DNA of 64,000 bases, from positions 62,001 through 126,000 of the forward strand of contig NZ_JAFFPU010000042.1 in the NCBI RefSeq assembly GCF_016919175.1, read 5' to 3'. The position numbers and the translations under genes were made by a program. Origin of the DNA: Leptospira ainlahdjerensis (lineage in GTDB: Bacteria > Spirochaetota > Leptospiria > Leptospirales > Leptospiraceae). This document shows, in pieces, positions 22,361-30,822 of the stretch. The notes beneath the pieces were generated by a model that did not search any database, was not told where the DNA came from, and worked only from the letters and a program-made list of their open reading frames with translations. Within the stretch, counting starts at the first letter, position 1. Each line of letters begins with the position of its first letter.

Positions 22361-23439
22361 AATTTAAATATTCCATATTCTTTATATTATTTTTATCCCT
22401 GCTTTCTGCATTGTCCGGAACCGAACTTCGATTGAAGGACATCGCGAAAATAGAAGGGGTTCGTGAAAATCAAATCACTGGGTACGGAATCGTGGTCGGC
22501 CTTCCCGGAACAGGCGACGGCAAAACACCTCTGACTTCCGAAAGTATGAAAAACTACCTCAAAAATCTCGGAGTAGAAGCCAATCTAAAACCGGATCAAA
22601 CGAGAAACATCGCATCCGTTCTCATCACAGCGACGATTCCCACCTATGCGAGAAAAGGTGATAAGTTAAACGTTGTGGTCTCTTCGATCGGAGACGCAAA
22701 GTCCCTGGAAGGGGGAGTTCTTCTCCAGTCTCCGCTGAAAACCGCGGGGGATAAAACCTTTGCCGTGGCGTCCGGAGTGATTTCCTTCGGCGGAAGGCAG
22801 GAACAGGAACGAGGATCCGGCGCACGCGGAAACAAAAAGACGGTCGGTCTCATTCACGGAGGAGCGATCGTTGAACAAGAGTTAGATCAGAATTTTTATG
22901 CTTCGGAAAGGGTACAAATTCAACTGGACAATCAGGACTTTACTACCTTGAACGCGGTGATCACTCAGATTCGATCGATTCTTCCCGGAAAACATGGAAT
23001 CGGTCCCGAGTCGGTAGTTCCGGTTTCTCCTTCGGAAATCAATATCGTCCTCGGGAAAACCTTTGAAAATAAATCGGACTTATTCTTAACTTTATTAAGC
23101 GACATCGAAAATCTTACGATAGAAACCCAGGTAAAACCGAAGGTTGTTATCAACGAAAGGACCGGTGTAATCGTAATGGGCGGTAATATCACGATCGAAG
23201 AAGTCGCGGTTTCGCGATCGGGTTTGCATCTTTCCGTAACGGATAAAAACAGAAAACGCAACTGGCTCGGAAAGGAACAGGAACCCGTAAAAAGTTCCTT
23301 TCTTATCGAAGAGTCTACAAGCGTGGGCGACGTCGTGGAAGCTTTGAACAAAGTGGGCGCTTCCACGAGAGATATCATCGCAATTTTAGAAGCTCTCAAA
23401 AAATCGGGGGCCTTACACGCCGAACTGGAGATCCAATGA
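22357..23439 (+). CDS. flgI: flagellar P-ring protein FlgI
   Basis: The 360-residue protein carries a signal peptide (about 2-22) and the FlgI signature RLKDIAKIEGVRENQITGYGIVVGLPGTGDG. Further conserved blocks are NIASVLITATIPTYARKGDKL, VVSSIGDAKSLEGGVLLQSPL, and near the C-terminus GVIVMGGNITIEEVAVSRSG and LNKVGASTRDIIAILEALKKSG. It forms the periplasmic P-ring around the rod. It overlaps flgH upstream and flgJ downstream by 4 bp each, so translation is coupled. Length and motifs match the family over its whole extent. Confidence 0.96.
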   Translation: MKFKYSIFFILFLSLLSALSGTELRLKDIAKIEGVRENQITGYGIVVGLPGTGDGKTPLTSESMKNYLKNLGVEANLKPDQTRNIASVLITATIPTYARKGDKLNVVVSSIGDAKSLEGGVLLQSPLKTAGDKTFAVASGVISFGGRQEQERGSGARGNKKTVGLIHGGAIVEQELDQNFYASERVQIQLDNQDFTTLNAVITQIRSILPGKHGIGPESVVPVSPSEINIVLGKTFENKSDLFLTLLSDIENLTIETQVKPKVVINERTGVIVMGGNITIEEVAVSRSGLHLSVTDKNRKRNWLGKEQEPVKSSFLIEESTSVGDVVEALNKVGASTRDIIAILEALKKSGALHAELEIQ

Positions 23440-23924
23440 AAATCGATTCTATCAACGATTATACAAACAAGTTAAATCTTCTTGAGAAGTCGGAAGTCCG
23501 TAGTCTAATCAACGCCGAAAACGCAAGTAAGGGAAAACAGAACGTCTCTTTTCCGGATCAGCTCCGGGAGGAATTTAACGAAAAACTCTCCGGTAAGATC
23601 AGCTCCTCCGAAATCCGTCTTCCTCACAACATCAAAGAGGAGATTCAAGCTGACCCTTATCGCAAAAAATTGTATTCGGCATCGGTGGAATTCGAATCGA
23701 TCTTCGTAAAGATGATGTTAACCGAAATGAAAAAGACCGTGGAAAAATCGGGTTTGATCGACGGTGGACACGCTGAAGAAATTTTCGAAGATATGCTCTA
23801 CGACGAATATGCAAAAAATCTTTCTTCCAATTCCTCGCTCGGGCTCGCGGAACAAATCTATCAATCTCTCGCTTCCAATCTTCCTCCCGTAACCGGTCTC
23901 AAAAAATTGGATCAAAAAGTCTGA
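23436..23924 (+). CDS. flgJ: rod-binding protein FlgJ, N-terminal domain only
   Basis: The 162-residue protein corresponds to the FlgJ rod-scaffolding domain: YSASVEFESIFVKMMLTEMKKTVEKSGLIDGGHAEEIFEDMLYDEYAKNLS is the conserved core around residues 70-125. It lacks the C-terminal peptidoglycan hydrolase domain that enterobacterial FlgJ has. This short form is found outside gamma- and beta-proteobacteria, so it is not a truncation. A separate muramidase must open the wall for the rod. It is the last gene in the operon; its stop codon lies within a 9-bp hairpin (23921-23942) shared with the convergent gene downstream. Confidence 0.9.
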   Translation: MKIDSINDYTNKLNLLEKSEVRSLINAENASKGKQNVSFPDQLREEFNEKLSGKISSSEIRLPHNIKEEIQADPYRKKLYSASVEFESIFVKMMLTEMKKTVEKSGLIDGGHAEEIFEDMLYDEYAKNLSSNSSLGLAEQIYQSLASNLPPVTGLKKLDQKV

Positions 23925-23942
23925 TCGGCCTTAGCCGATCAG
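23921..23942. terminator. hairpin overlapping both stop codons of convergent genes
   Basis: CTGATCGGC, loop CTTA, GCCGATCAG is a perfect 9-bp stem. It contains the flgJ stop and the stop of the convergent BrkB gene in its loop. On the minus strand it is followed by ACTTTTTGATCC, so it is best as terminator for the BrkB operon; the plus strand has no proper T-run. Confidence 0.6.
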
Positions 23943-26180
23943 GTCGGTAAATTTAATCGTATCCAAATCGTTCTGAAGTTTTTCTTCAGTCTTCTCCACC
24001 TTGGATTGAAGATTGGAAGGAAATAGTTTTAATCCCGCGTCCCCAGTCAACAGAGGTTCCGGAATTTTCCGATAAATGTCGCCTACGCTCAAATCCGCCG
24101 ATGCGGCAATAGGAACGTATTCGTTTTTTTTCGTTTCCGATAAGAATCCCAATTCGCATAGTTTTTTTGTAAGAACCGGAATTTCTTCCTCTTTCAAACG
24201 GGAAATGAGAGCGATTTCGTGCGAAGAGGATGGAATTTTTTTATCCTTCTGAATCTGATACGCGGATTTCAAAGTAAGGATCAGCTTTCTAAATTCGTTG
24301 CTCGTGGAAGAATGCATTGATTCCAAGGATTGAAGAGGCGCCAGATATCTTTCCTTAAATTGTAGCGAAGCTGTGATTTCCGCTCCGAATAATACGATTA
24401 GAGAAAGTGAATATACTCCCAATAAAAAGATAGGGATTGCGGCTAACGCTTTGTAGATGATCATCGTCGTTTCGCTGAACGAAGAAAGATAAACTTGAAA
24501 TCCCCAGAGAAAAATCAAAAAAATTACACCCGTCACCGCGGCGCCAACCGAAGAAGCTTTGAGAGGAACTTTTGTATTCGGAATTAGAGAATATAGACTC
24601 AAAAAAAAGAGCCAGATTCCGGAAAGCGGAAAAAGAATTCTTAAAAAGGAGTAGATCGAAAAGACGCTGTCTCCTCCCGTTACAAGCGTCGTTGAAAACT
24701 TCTGATCCTTGGATTCAGTGATACTGATCGTCCTGTATTCGCCCACGTTTAACATTCGGATTTTTCCGTTTTCCTTTCTTTCCAAAAGGAGATTGGCCCA
24801 GAGTTTACCGTTGAGGGGAGTGTAAAAAGGATTCCAGTGATCGCCCTCATCCGTGGATATCAGGATGTGACCGAGGCTGTCCATGGCGAAAAGTTCCATC
24901 GTATCCGTTCCGGTAAAGGACCAGATCCGAATAAAATTGTATCGTTTGTGACTGGTTTCGATCCAGCTGTTTCCGCCGTCCTTGGATCGGTAGATGACCC
25001 CTCTTTCTCCCGCTAAAAAAATGTCTCCGTTTTCGGTTCTATGAATATCATGAAAGGATAAATGAGTCAAACGGTTCGGATAGAAGGTAAAACCTTTGTC
25101 GTTGCTCGTCCAGACCGTTCCCGATTCGTCTGCGATATAACCGTTTAACGGATCCGGAAAATAGACTTTGGACGCGTTCATTTTCAATCTGTCTTTGAAA
25201 ATCGGTTTAAAAGAGATTCCTTCGGGAATGTAATGGAGAACTTCACCATTCTTGAATACAATAAAAATATTGTTTTCGTCCACAACCTCGATGTCTTTGA
25301 GTTCAACACCTTCCAAGGAAGTCAACGTCCAAACCGAGGATTCTATCGGCTTTATGAGAAGGGCCCCTTTTTGGGAAAGGACATAGATGATTCCGTCCCG
25401 AATTCTAATCTTTAAAAAATCGGAGGCTCCGATATCCGGTTTTTTGCAAAAGTCGAGTCTTCCTCCTAAATTATCCAAACATTTCATGTTTTCAAAATCG
25501 ATCTCGTCTTCGCGGATTGAATATTCTCTCTTTAGATTTGAATCCATTCGGAACAACGTTCCATTCTCACCGCTCACCCAAATTTTTTCAGAAGAATCCT
25601 TTTCCATAGAAAAGTAATGAGGAGGTCTGAAAAAATCTATGGTCTTTTCCGCAACACCTTCGCCGATTACAAATAGAAGAGGCCCGATCGCCAAAACAAA
25701 AAAATAAAAAACCAATTTTTGAAATAAGGACCGATTGGATTGAATTTTCCAAATCCCGTTGAAGGCGTTTTCGAGAGAGCGTAAAACCGCAGTCGCGGAA
25801 AATACAAGAATGACAAAACCGATGGCTCCGATCTGTGACGCGGTGTCGATCAAATCGCCGATCGCTTCCAAATAGGTGTTGATGTCGACGTTGATATTAC
25901 TTTGCAGAATGAAAGTGTTGATCGTATCAAAAATTTCCTCTTTTCGATTTTCCAAACCGGAGGTAATCGTGATCAAGGAGAGAGCTACGGTCAACATGGG
26001 AATGAGCGAAACGATCGTGGTATAAGAAATTCCGGAAGCCTGCATCAGACAATCGTCTTTGATAAAACGATACGCGGAACCGACGATGACCCTCAAGAAA
26101 AGTACGAAGTAACGTAAGAATCCTCTTTCAGGAATCTTTTCGGAGTCGGTCAGCCAACCCGGTTTTAAAAAATGTAACAT
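23931..26180 (-). CDS. YihY/BrkB membrane protein with inserted beta-propeller domain
   Basis: The 749-residue protein begins as a YihY/BrkB family member: DCLMQASGISYTTIVSLIPML (residues 43-63), GAIGFVILVFSATAVLRSLENAFNGIW (118-144) and a further helix to about 178. In place of the short external loop there is a soluble insert at about 186-508. It contains BNR/Ycf48-like strand repeats such as TSNDKGFTF (358-366), RSKDGGNSW (398-406) and STDEGDHW (442-449). The membrane part then resumes (SFLRILFPLSGIWLFFLSLYSLIPNTKVPLK and LGVYSLSLIVLFGAEITASLQ, ending near 607). The last 120 residues look like a winged-helix tail. The insert is predicted to face the periplasm. The start is 3 bp past the stop of the upstream methyltransferase, so it belongs to that operon. 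Ordinary YihY proteins are about 290-420 residues. Confidence 0.85.
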   Translation of the reverse strand: MLHFLKPGWLTDSEKIPERGFLRYFVLFLRVIVGSAYRFIKDDCLMQASGISYTTIVSLIPMLTVALSLITITSGLENRKEEIFDTINTFILQSNINVDINTYLEAIGDLIDTASQIGAIGFVILVFSATAVLRSLENAFNGIWKIQSNRSLFQKLVFYFFVLAIGPLLFVIGEGVAEKTIDFFRPPHYFSMEKDSSEKIWVSGENGTLFRMDSNLKREYSIREDEIDFENMKCLDNLGGRLDFCKKPDIGASDFLKIRIRDGIIYVLSQKGALLIKPIESSVWTLTSLEGVELKDIEVVDENNIFIVFKNGEVLHYIPEGISFKPIFKDRLKMNASKVYFPDPLNGYIADESGTVWTSNDKGFTFYPNRLTHLSFHDIHRTENGDIFLAGERGVIYRSKDGGNSWIETSHKRYNFIRIWSFTGTDTMELFAMDSLGHILISTDEGDHWNPFYTPLNGKLWANLLLERKENGKIRMLNVGEYRTISITESKDQKFSTTLVTGGDSVFSIYSFLRILFPLSGIWLFFLSLYSLIPNTKVPLKASSVGAAVTGVIFLIFLWGFQVYLSSFSETTMIIYKALAAIPIFLLGVYSLSLIVLFGAEITASLQFKERYLAPLQSLESMHSSTSNEFRKLILTLKSAYQIQKDKKIPSSSHEIALISRLKEEEIPVLTKKLCELGFLSETKKNEYVPIAASADLSVGDIYRKIPEPLLTGDAGLKLFPSNLQSKVEKTEEKLQNDLDTIKFTDLIG

Positions 26181-26183
26181 CCT

Positions 26184-27080
26184 TCATTCTACCTTGAAGC
26201 TGTACAGTACCATCGACGATGTCAACGGTCTGTCTTTCTTTTTGAATTTGCTTTTCCAGTGATAGATTCCGATACGAATCCATTTCCAATAATCGCACCA
26301 GGAACGGAAACTACCTCTGGATTTGAGTAACTTTGCCGAGAGAGAAAAGTCGACTCCGGGATACGTGATATGATCGGTAAAACCGGATTGATCAAGAATT
26401 TTTTTCAGATTGGATTCGGAATAATAATAAAAATGTCCCGGAAGATAGTAGTGATAACTGGGACCCGCTTCGAGCGCCTGCCATCCTTCGAAGTTTGCGG
26501 TTTGAAGAAGAAGAAGGCCTCCGGGTTTTAGAATCCGATTTAGTTTCGCAAAAACATGCAAAGGTTCGGAGAGGTGTTCGATCACTTCGATCAGGGTGAC
26601 TACGTCAAAAAAATTTTCAGGAAGAGCTGCGTCCAAGAATTCTCCGGTAAAAACCTTAAATCCTCTGGATTGTGCGACCTCGGCCGAAAAAGGAGAAATT
26701 TCGACTCCGGTCACTCCGAAGCCTGCTTCCTTGGCGCAGTTTAAGAATCCGCCGAAAGAACAACCCACGTCTAAAAATTCTCCCTTAGTAGGTTTGAATT
26801 TTAGAATGTTTTTGATCCGGGCTTTCCAAACATAACGATCGAACTTTTCTGTTTTTCTTTCGTCTCTGTAGGAAAAATCGGCGGACCCACTATAATATTC
26901 TTCCGTATACAAATCGGAAGCTTCCGGTCTCGGGAATTGCGTTTGTAAGCCGCAGGAAGTGCATAAGAATATCGGTATATTATAATGGTTGAATGTAGAA
27001 TTATATAGGAATTCCCAGCTGCTTTTCCGGCAACAAGGACAGATTTCGTCTAAAGTTTGGCTAGGAAAATCCAATGACAA
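26184..27080 (-). CDS. SAM-dependent methyltransferase with N-terminal zinc ribbon
   Basis: The protein starts with a four-cysteine treble-clef or zinc-ribbon motif (CPCC about 18 residues before CTSC), then a class I Rossmann methyltransferase domain with motif I FLDVGCSFGGFL and motif IV region VVTLIEVIEHLSEP, followed by RILKPGGLLLLQTANF. This arrangement is common in methyltransferases of surface-polysaccharide and natural-product loci. The frame is open to 27359, but that part is antisense-like, arginine-rich and overlaps the upstream gene. A TTG start at 27080 or 27074 is preferred, with AAGAAAGG upstream of the latter; it gives about 298 residues. It overlaps the end of the upstream methyltransferase by about 25-31 bp and is followed after 3 bp by the BrkB gene. 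The substrate is unknown. Confidence 0.8.
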   Translation of the reverse strand: MSLDFPSQTLDEICPCCRKSSWEFLYNSTFNHYNIPIFLCTSCGLQTQFPRPEASDLYTEEYYSGSADFSYRDERKTEKFDRYVWKARIKNILKFKPTKGEFLDVGCSFGGFLNCAKEAGFGVTGVEISPFSAEVAQSRGFKVFTGEFLDAALPENFFDVVTLIEVIEHLSEPLHVFAKLNRILKPGGLLLLQTANFEGWQALEAGPSYHYYLPGHFYYYSESNLKKILDQSGFTDHITYPGVDFSLSAKLLKSRGSFRSWCDYWKWIRIGIYHWKSKFKKKDRPLTSSMVLYSFKVE

Positions 27081-27697
27081 ATCCTTTCTTCGAGTTTTCC
27101 GAGAGGAGTTCGCTCTGTGTATCCGAATTCCACTTGGGAAAAACCGTTCAGATCTTGTTTTAATTCTTCCAGGGTATAAAATCGCGAATAGGCGCCTTTG
27201 AGATCGGGGGTTTGGATCGTTGTTCCTTTTGCCTGAAGGTGTGTGTCGCCGACAGCGCGGACGGATCCTGCAAGATATCCACCGGGTTTTAGGATTCTTT
27301 TTTTCTCGTCTAAGATCTGTTTTGCGAGTTCGACTGTGTTGTAATGAAGTACTCCCCAACTTACGATTAAATCGAAGAAGGAGTTTTCAAAAGGGAAGGG
27401 CGGATTTCCGGTCACCGATGCGTTTACAAACGGATAGTCTTTTGAAATTGTCCGGACAGAATTCTCCGTATAATCCGTCGCAAAGACTTGATAAGCGAAT
27501 TCGTTTAACAAAAGAGAATGTCTTCCGGAACCGGCTCCGAAATCCAAAGCCTTTTGGGGAACTGAAGATCCCTCCGAATCCGCTTTGATTTTGGAAAGTA
27601 TTCTTACCAGGTTTTCATCCGGATATGCGAGTCTGGATTTGTTTCGTGTATAATGTGTGTTCCACGCCGACCGGGAAGACGGTTCAGACGGATTCAA
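27050..27697 (-). CDS. class I SAM-dependent methyltransferase
   Basis: The 215-residue protein has motif I ALDFGAGSGRHSLLL at about 49-63, the acidic motif II ATDYTENSV, motif IV DLIVSWGVLHYN and motif V region RILKPGGYLAGSVR. It resembles small-molecule methyltransferases of the Methyltransf_11/25 group. It begins inside the 3' end of the ATP-grasp gene (14-bp overlap) and its end overlaps the next methyltransferase, so the three genes are tightly coupled. Its N-terminus SAWNTHYTRNKSRLAYPDENLVR matches enzymes of polysaccharide or lipid-sugar loci in form only. No evidence shows the acceptor. Confidence 0.85.
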   Translation of the reverse strand: MNPSEPSSRSAWNTHYTRNKSRLAYPDENLVRILSKIKADSEGSSVPQKALDFGAGSGRHSLLLNEFAYQVFATDYTENSVRTISKDYPFVNASVTGNPPFPFENSFFDLIVSWGVLHYNTVELAKQILDEKKRILKPGGYLAGSVRAVGDTHLQAKGTTIQTPDLKGAYSRFYTLEELKQDLNGFSQVEFGYTERTPLGKLEERICHWIFLAKL

Positions 27698-28940
27698 ACT
27701 TGCCTTCCAGTCTTTTGTGCACGGAGGTTTTCCATTCTTCCAGACTTTGATTGTTTTGTTCCGGCCCTAAGAGTGCAATGCTCCGGGTGCGCGCCGCATT
27801 CCCTTCGTTTGTTTTTAGGACTTCGCCAGTTTGTTTCCATTTTAGATCGAAGATAAGTTTTTCTTTTCCTAAGGTTTCAAAAGAAGAATGTTCCACGAAC
27901 TTGGATTTTCCTTCCGGAGGAGCGGAAAAAAATACTCCTCCGTATTTTTTGGGAACTTCGAAATAGGAAAGAAACGGTTTGATTTTTTCTCCGACCAAAA
28001 CCCGAATCAGATTTTCGAAATATTGAGTTCCGAAGTAGTTGGGAATGAGAAAGTCCGCTAAAAATTCTCCTCCGACTTCCGGGACCGCTTCGATGAGAAA
28101 AATTTCTCCGAGAGGATTGATTCGAAACTCGGCTACAAAGGGACAGTTGTTCATCTTTGTCGCGGCGACGAGGGCTCTACAGTTGAGTAGAATTTCTCCC
28201 ACGAGTTCCTGATGTAAAAAGGGAAGTGTATGAGCGATTTCTAAATAAGGCGTGTAAGAAGTTACGTCCTTGTGAGAGATCGATGCCGGAAAGAATTCCT
28301 TGTTTTGAACGAGGCCGCAAACCGTAATCTCAAATCCGGGAATGTATTCCTGCGCGATCCATTCTTCTTTTTCCGTTGTGTTTGAAGAAGTTTTTTTCTT
28401 GGATGAGGTTTTGGTTGCGGGAAGTTTTTTTTTGGACTTTAGATAGTGTTCCCATTCTTCCGGTTGATAAAAGGTATGAATTCCTTCTTTGCTTTTTCCC
28501 CGCGCCGGTTTTAAGACGAATGGAAATTGAGTTTTTGAAATTGCTGAATGGAAATCGATTCTTTCCGGAACTAAAATTCCGACCCTTCGGGCTGCTTCAT
28601 TGAGAAGATTCTTATCGGAGCAAATTTCAACGGAGTCAAGGGGCGCATAACGCAGTTTCATCTTATCGGCGATATACGAAGTTGTGTAGGTCGCTTTCCC
28701 GTAGGAGCGCGTTCCCACTCCGACGATCCGACCTTGCAGAGGAAGTTCGGAAGCCGCCTTAAGAATTTTACGATATTCTGTTACGGATTCTAAAATACGA
28801 AGGGAAGCGAGGCCGAGTCCCGGTGCACGATCGTTTTGATCCACTGCGATGACAGTGTATCCCAATTGGCTCGCAGAGGAGATGAGAGGTATTTGGTTGA
28901 TACCGGCTCCTATGGAAAGAAAATACCCCTTCTGTTTCAT
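27684..28940 (-). CDS. ATP-grasp domain protein (carboxylate-amine ligase type)
   Basis: The 418-residue protein has an N-terminal pre-ATP-grasp Rossmann-like domain (GYFLSIGAGINQIPLISSA, then VIAVDQNDRAPG) and an ATP-grasp core with FPFVLKPARGKSKEGI around residues 138-153. It also has WIAQEYIPGFEITVCGL and the metal-binding EFRINPLGEIFLIEAVPEVGGEF segment. A Ser/Lys/Thr-rich linker (KKLPATKTSSKKKTSSN) interrupts the B domain and looks species-specific. Family members ligate a carboxylate to an amine or thiol via an acyl phosphate. It sits at the head of a chain with two methyltransferases. Inference: the three genes make or modify a small amidated and methylated compound or a cell-surface sugar. 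AAGGGAA precedes ATG 28940. Confidence 0.85.
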   Translation of the reverse strand: MKQKGYFLSIGAGINQIPLISSASQLGYTVIAVDQNDRAPGLGLASLRILESVTEYRKILKAASELPLQGRIVGVGTRSYGKATYTTSYIADKMKLRYAPLDSVEICSDKNLLNEAARRVGILVPERIDFHSAISKTQFPFVLKPARGKSKEGIHTFYQPEEWEHYLKSKKKLPATKTSSKKKTSSNTTEKEEWIAQEYIPGFEITVCGLVQNKEFFPASISHKDVTSYTPYLEIAHTLPFLHQELVGEILLNCRALVAATKMNNCPFVAEFRINPLGEIFLIEAVPEVGGEFLADFLIPNYFGTQYFENLIRVLVGEKIKPFLSYFEVPKKYGGVFFSAPPEGKSKFVEHSSFETLGKEKLIFDLKWKQTGEVLKTNEGNAARTRSIALLGPEQNNQSLEEWKTSVHKRLEGKFESV

Positions 28941-28985
28941 TTCCCTTCGTATTTCTTTGGATCCCCTAAGAAAGTCAAAGGATTT

Positions 28986-29438
28986 TTAAACGCGAAGGGC
29001 GAGATTAGAGATCCAATCCTCTGCTGTCTTCGGATCGGTATAGAAGTGTTCGTTGTCTCTTCCGAACTTTTCTTCGTAAGAATTTATTTTGGTCTCGTCT
29101 TGATGAACGTGAACCGCGCCGATACAACGAATTCCGCGAAGATTTCGAAATTGCATTTGTTTGGATTCTTCAAAAAGATTCAGATATCCGACTTTCCATC
29201 CGTAGTCGGAAAGAACTTTCGGGATGATCGTACGAAATCGTTTGTGAGCTTCCAGATTCGCAGCTTCGAACCCGTGAAGATTTACGAAAATTTTGAAAAC
29301 TCCGTTATCCGGTATTTTTTCGAGAGTTTCAAGAAGTGTCTTTTCCCAGAGCTCCACATCCTGCACTTCCACTTTGCCGCTGATCGTTGTGGAAATTAAT
29401 TGTTTCTCGGGAATCCACCGGGTCGTCGTCTTTGTCAT
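28986..29438 (-). CDS. SpoIIAA/STAS-like small protein
   Basis: A 150-residue soluble protein with alternating strands and helices: TTRWIPEKQLISTTISGKVEV at the N-terminus, then KIFVNLHGFEAANLEAHKRFRTIIPKV and a VGYLNLFEESKQ strand-turn. This pattern recalls SpoIIAA-like/STAS proteins (PF11964 group), which bind partners or lipids, but I have no strong motif and the call is tentative. The late AVHVHQDETKINSYEEKFGRDNEHFYTDPKTAEDWI segment is typical of that group. It lies 45 bp upstream of the ATP-grasp gene on the same strand and may belong to the same message. No membrane segment or signal peptide. Confidence 0.55.
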   Translation of the reverse strand: MTKTTTRWIPEKQLISTTISGKVEVQDVELWEKTLLETLEKIPDNGVFKIFVNLHGFEAANLEAHKRFRTIIPKVLSDYGWKVGYLNLFEESKQMQFRNLRGIRCIGAVHVHQDETKINSYEEKFGRDNEHFYTDPKTAEDWISNLALRV

Positions 29439-29489
29439 TTTTATCCTGAAGCGTTCCGTTTGGATGCTCGAAAATTGGACTGATCGTTT

Positions 29490-29993
29490 TTAAGATTGGT
29501 TGGTTCGTTCGTAAAGAATTCGAACTCCGCCGGCTTTTTTTCCATCCGGGGTTAGGTTCTGAGAAAAGATAACGAGCTTGTTTTCTCCGTCTTTCTCGAG
29601 ATGGGTCTTCCATCCCCATTGTGTTTCCGGAGTTTCTCCGGCGTAATGACCGGTGAAGGAAAATTCGGAAGCGCCCGATTCTCCTTGGGAAAAAAGAATT
29701 CCGCTTCCCATTCCGAAGGTTTCTATCCACGCTGATTCGTATCGTTTTCGATCGATATGATACCCGTAGATCGCGATCCCTTCCAAGGGTTCTCCCGCGT
29801 AGCTTCCCTTGTATTCGTGAAACAAAAATCTCCCGCCTAAGATGAGTTTTATGTTTCCCGCAATCGGAGATTCGTCTGCGATCTTACCTTCTTCGAAGAT
29901 CATCTGGGCGACACCCTTCCAGTCGCCGATAAAGGCTTCGAATTCCTTGTGGATTCCGGTCCGTTTCGAAGTTTCAAATTTTTCTTTGCTCAT
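29490..29993 (-). CDS. DUF1579-like conserved protein
   Basis: The 167-residue protein reads as a lipocalin-like beta-barrel: FIGDWKGVAQMIFEEGK, then GGRFLFHEYKGSYAGEPLEGIAIYGYHIDRKRYESAWIETFG, then GESGASEFSFTGHY and LVIFSQNLTPDG. This order matches the DUF1579 family, in which a short strand-rich protein starts with a G.W.G motif. The function is unknown for the family. It has no signal peptide, so a cytoplasmic location is likely. It is followed after 51 bp by the SpoIIAA-like gene on the same strand. Nothing in the sequence specifies a ligand. Confidence 0.7.
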   Translation of the reverse strand: MSKEKFETSKRTGIHKEFEAFIGDWKGVAQMIFEEGKIADESPIAGNIKLILGGRFLFHEYKGSYAGEPLEGIAIYGYHIDRKRYESAWIETFGMGSGILFSQGESGASEFSFTGHYAGETPETQWGWKTHLEKDGENKLVIFSQNLTPDGKKAGGVRILYERTNQS

Positions 29994-30110
29994 GGCGAAA
30001 CAGTAGTTGAGAATTCTTCCGGGAAATCAAGAAAATTTAAACTGGATGAGTGGAAGCTTTGAATTCGTTTGTTTCCCGGTGAATCGCTGGACTGTGTGAG
30101 TTCCTACGTT

Positions 30111-30785
30111 TTACGGAAGTTCGAATTCTACGCTGACTCTGGCTTGGATCTTTCTTTCTCCGACGGAAAGAGGCGAGGAGTCACTTTCTCTTCCCTTCAT
30201 TTGATAAACAACCAACGGATTGATGCTGGAATCCGATTCTATGATTCGAATCGGAACCACGTTTGTTTTTCCGATCGACGTAGCAAGAACAAGGGCTTTG
30301 TTTTTGGCGTCTTCCAGAGCGGCCACGAGCGCTTCCTTTTCCTGTTTTTGGGTATTGTCAGATTTGAATTCGATTCCGCTCACTTGGTTTACTCCGAGTT
30401 TTTGAATCTCCAACAGTAAATCCTTATATACTTTTATATTTCTAAGTTTGAGAAGAATCCCGGAGGATGCCAGATAAGGTCTTTGTTTTCCATCGTCCAA
30501 ATATTGTCTCTGTAACGTGTAATCCGTGCTATGGATATCTTTGGAAGAAATTTTAAATTCTCTGGATAGGGACTGGATTACGTTCGTAACTCTTTGAAGA
30601 TTTTTTTCCTGAGCGATTTTCGGATTTGGATCCTCCACTTCTACGGAAAATGAAATTTGAATAAAATCGGTTTCCACGACGGCGGTACCGTTACCCGAAA
30701 CTGTGATGGTTTGTTTTGATTCGGAAAAGATTCCGAACCAAGGAAGGACGAATAACGCAGAAAGGATTAAGAGACGTTGAATCAT
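30111..30785 (-). CDS. SIMPL (DUF541) domain periplasmic protein
   Basis: The 224-residue exported protein has a signal peptide (MIQRLLILSALFVLPWFGIFS) followed by the SIMPL signature ITVSGNGTAVVETDFIQISFSVEV. The C-terminal part holds ALEDAKNKALVLATSIGK and a final strand ARVSVEFELP, as in DUF541 proteins of about 230-250 residues. SIMPL proteins are periplasmic or outer-membrane-associated and some relate to oxidative-stress defence; the mechanism is unclear. ATG 30785 is chosen because it starts the signal peptide; an upstream frame to 30824 adds a charged peptide without benefit. It is 105 bp from the groEL stop, with a terminator between them. Confidence 0.85.
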   Translation of the reverse strand: MIQRLLILSALFVLPWFGIFSESKQTITVSGNGTAVVETDFIQISFSVEVEDPNPKIAQEKNLQRVTNVIQSLSREFKISSKDIHSTDYTLQRQYLDDGKQRPYLASSGILLKLRNIKVYKDLLLEIQKLGVNQVSGIEFKSDNTQKQEKEALVAALEDAKNKALVLATSIGKTNVVPIRIIESDSSINPLVVYQMKGRESDSSPLSVGERKIQARVSVEFELP

Positions 30786-30822
30786 GTTTGGAATTCTTTT
30801 TCGAGTTGGAATCTTTGAAAAC

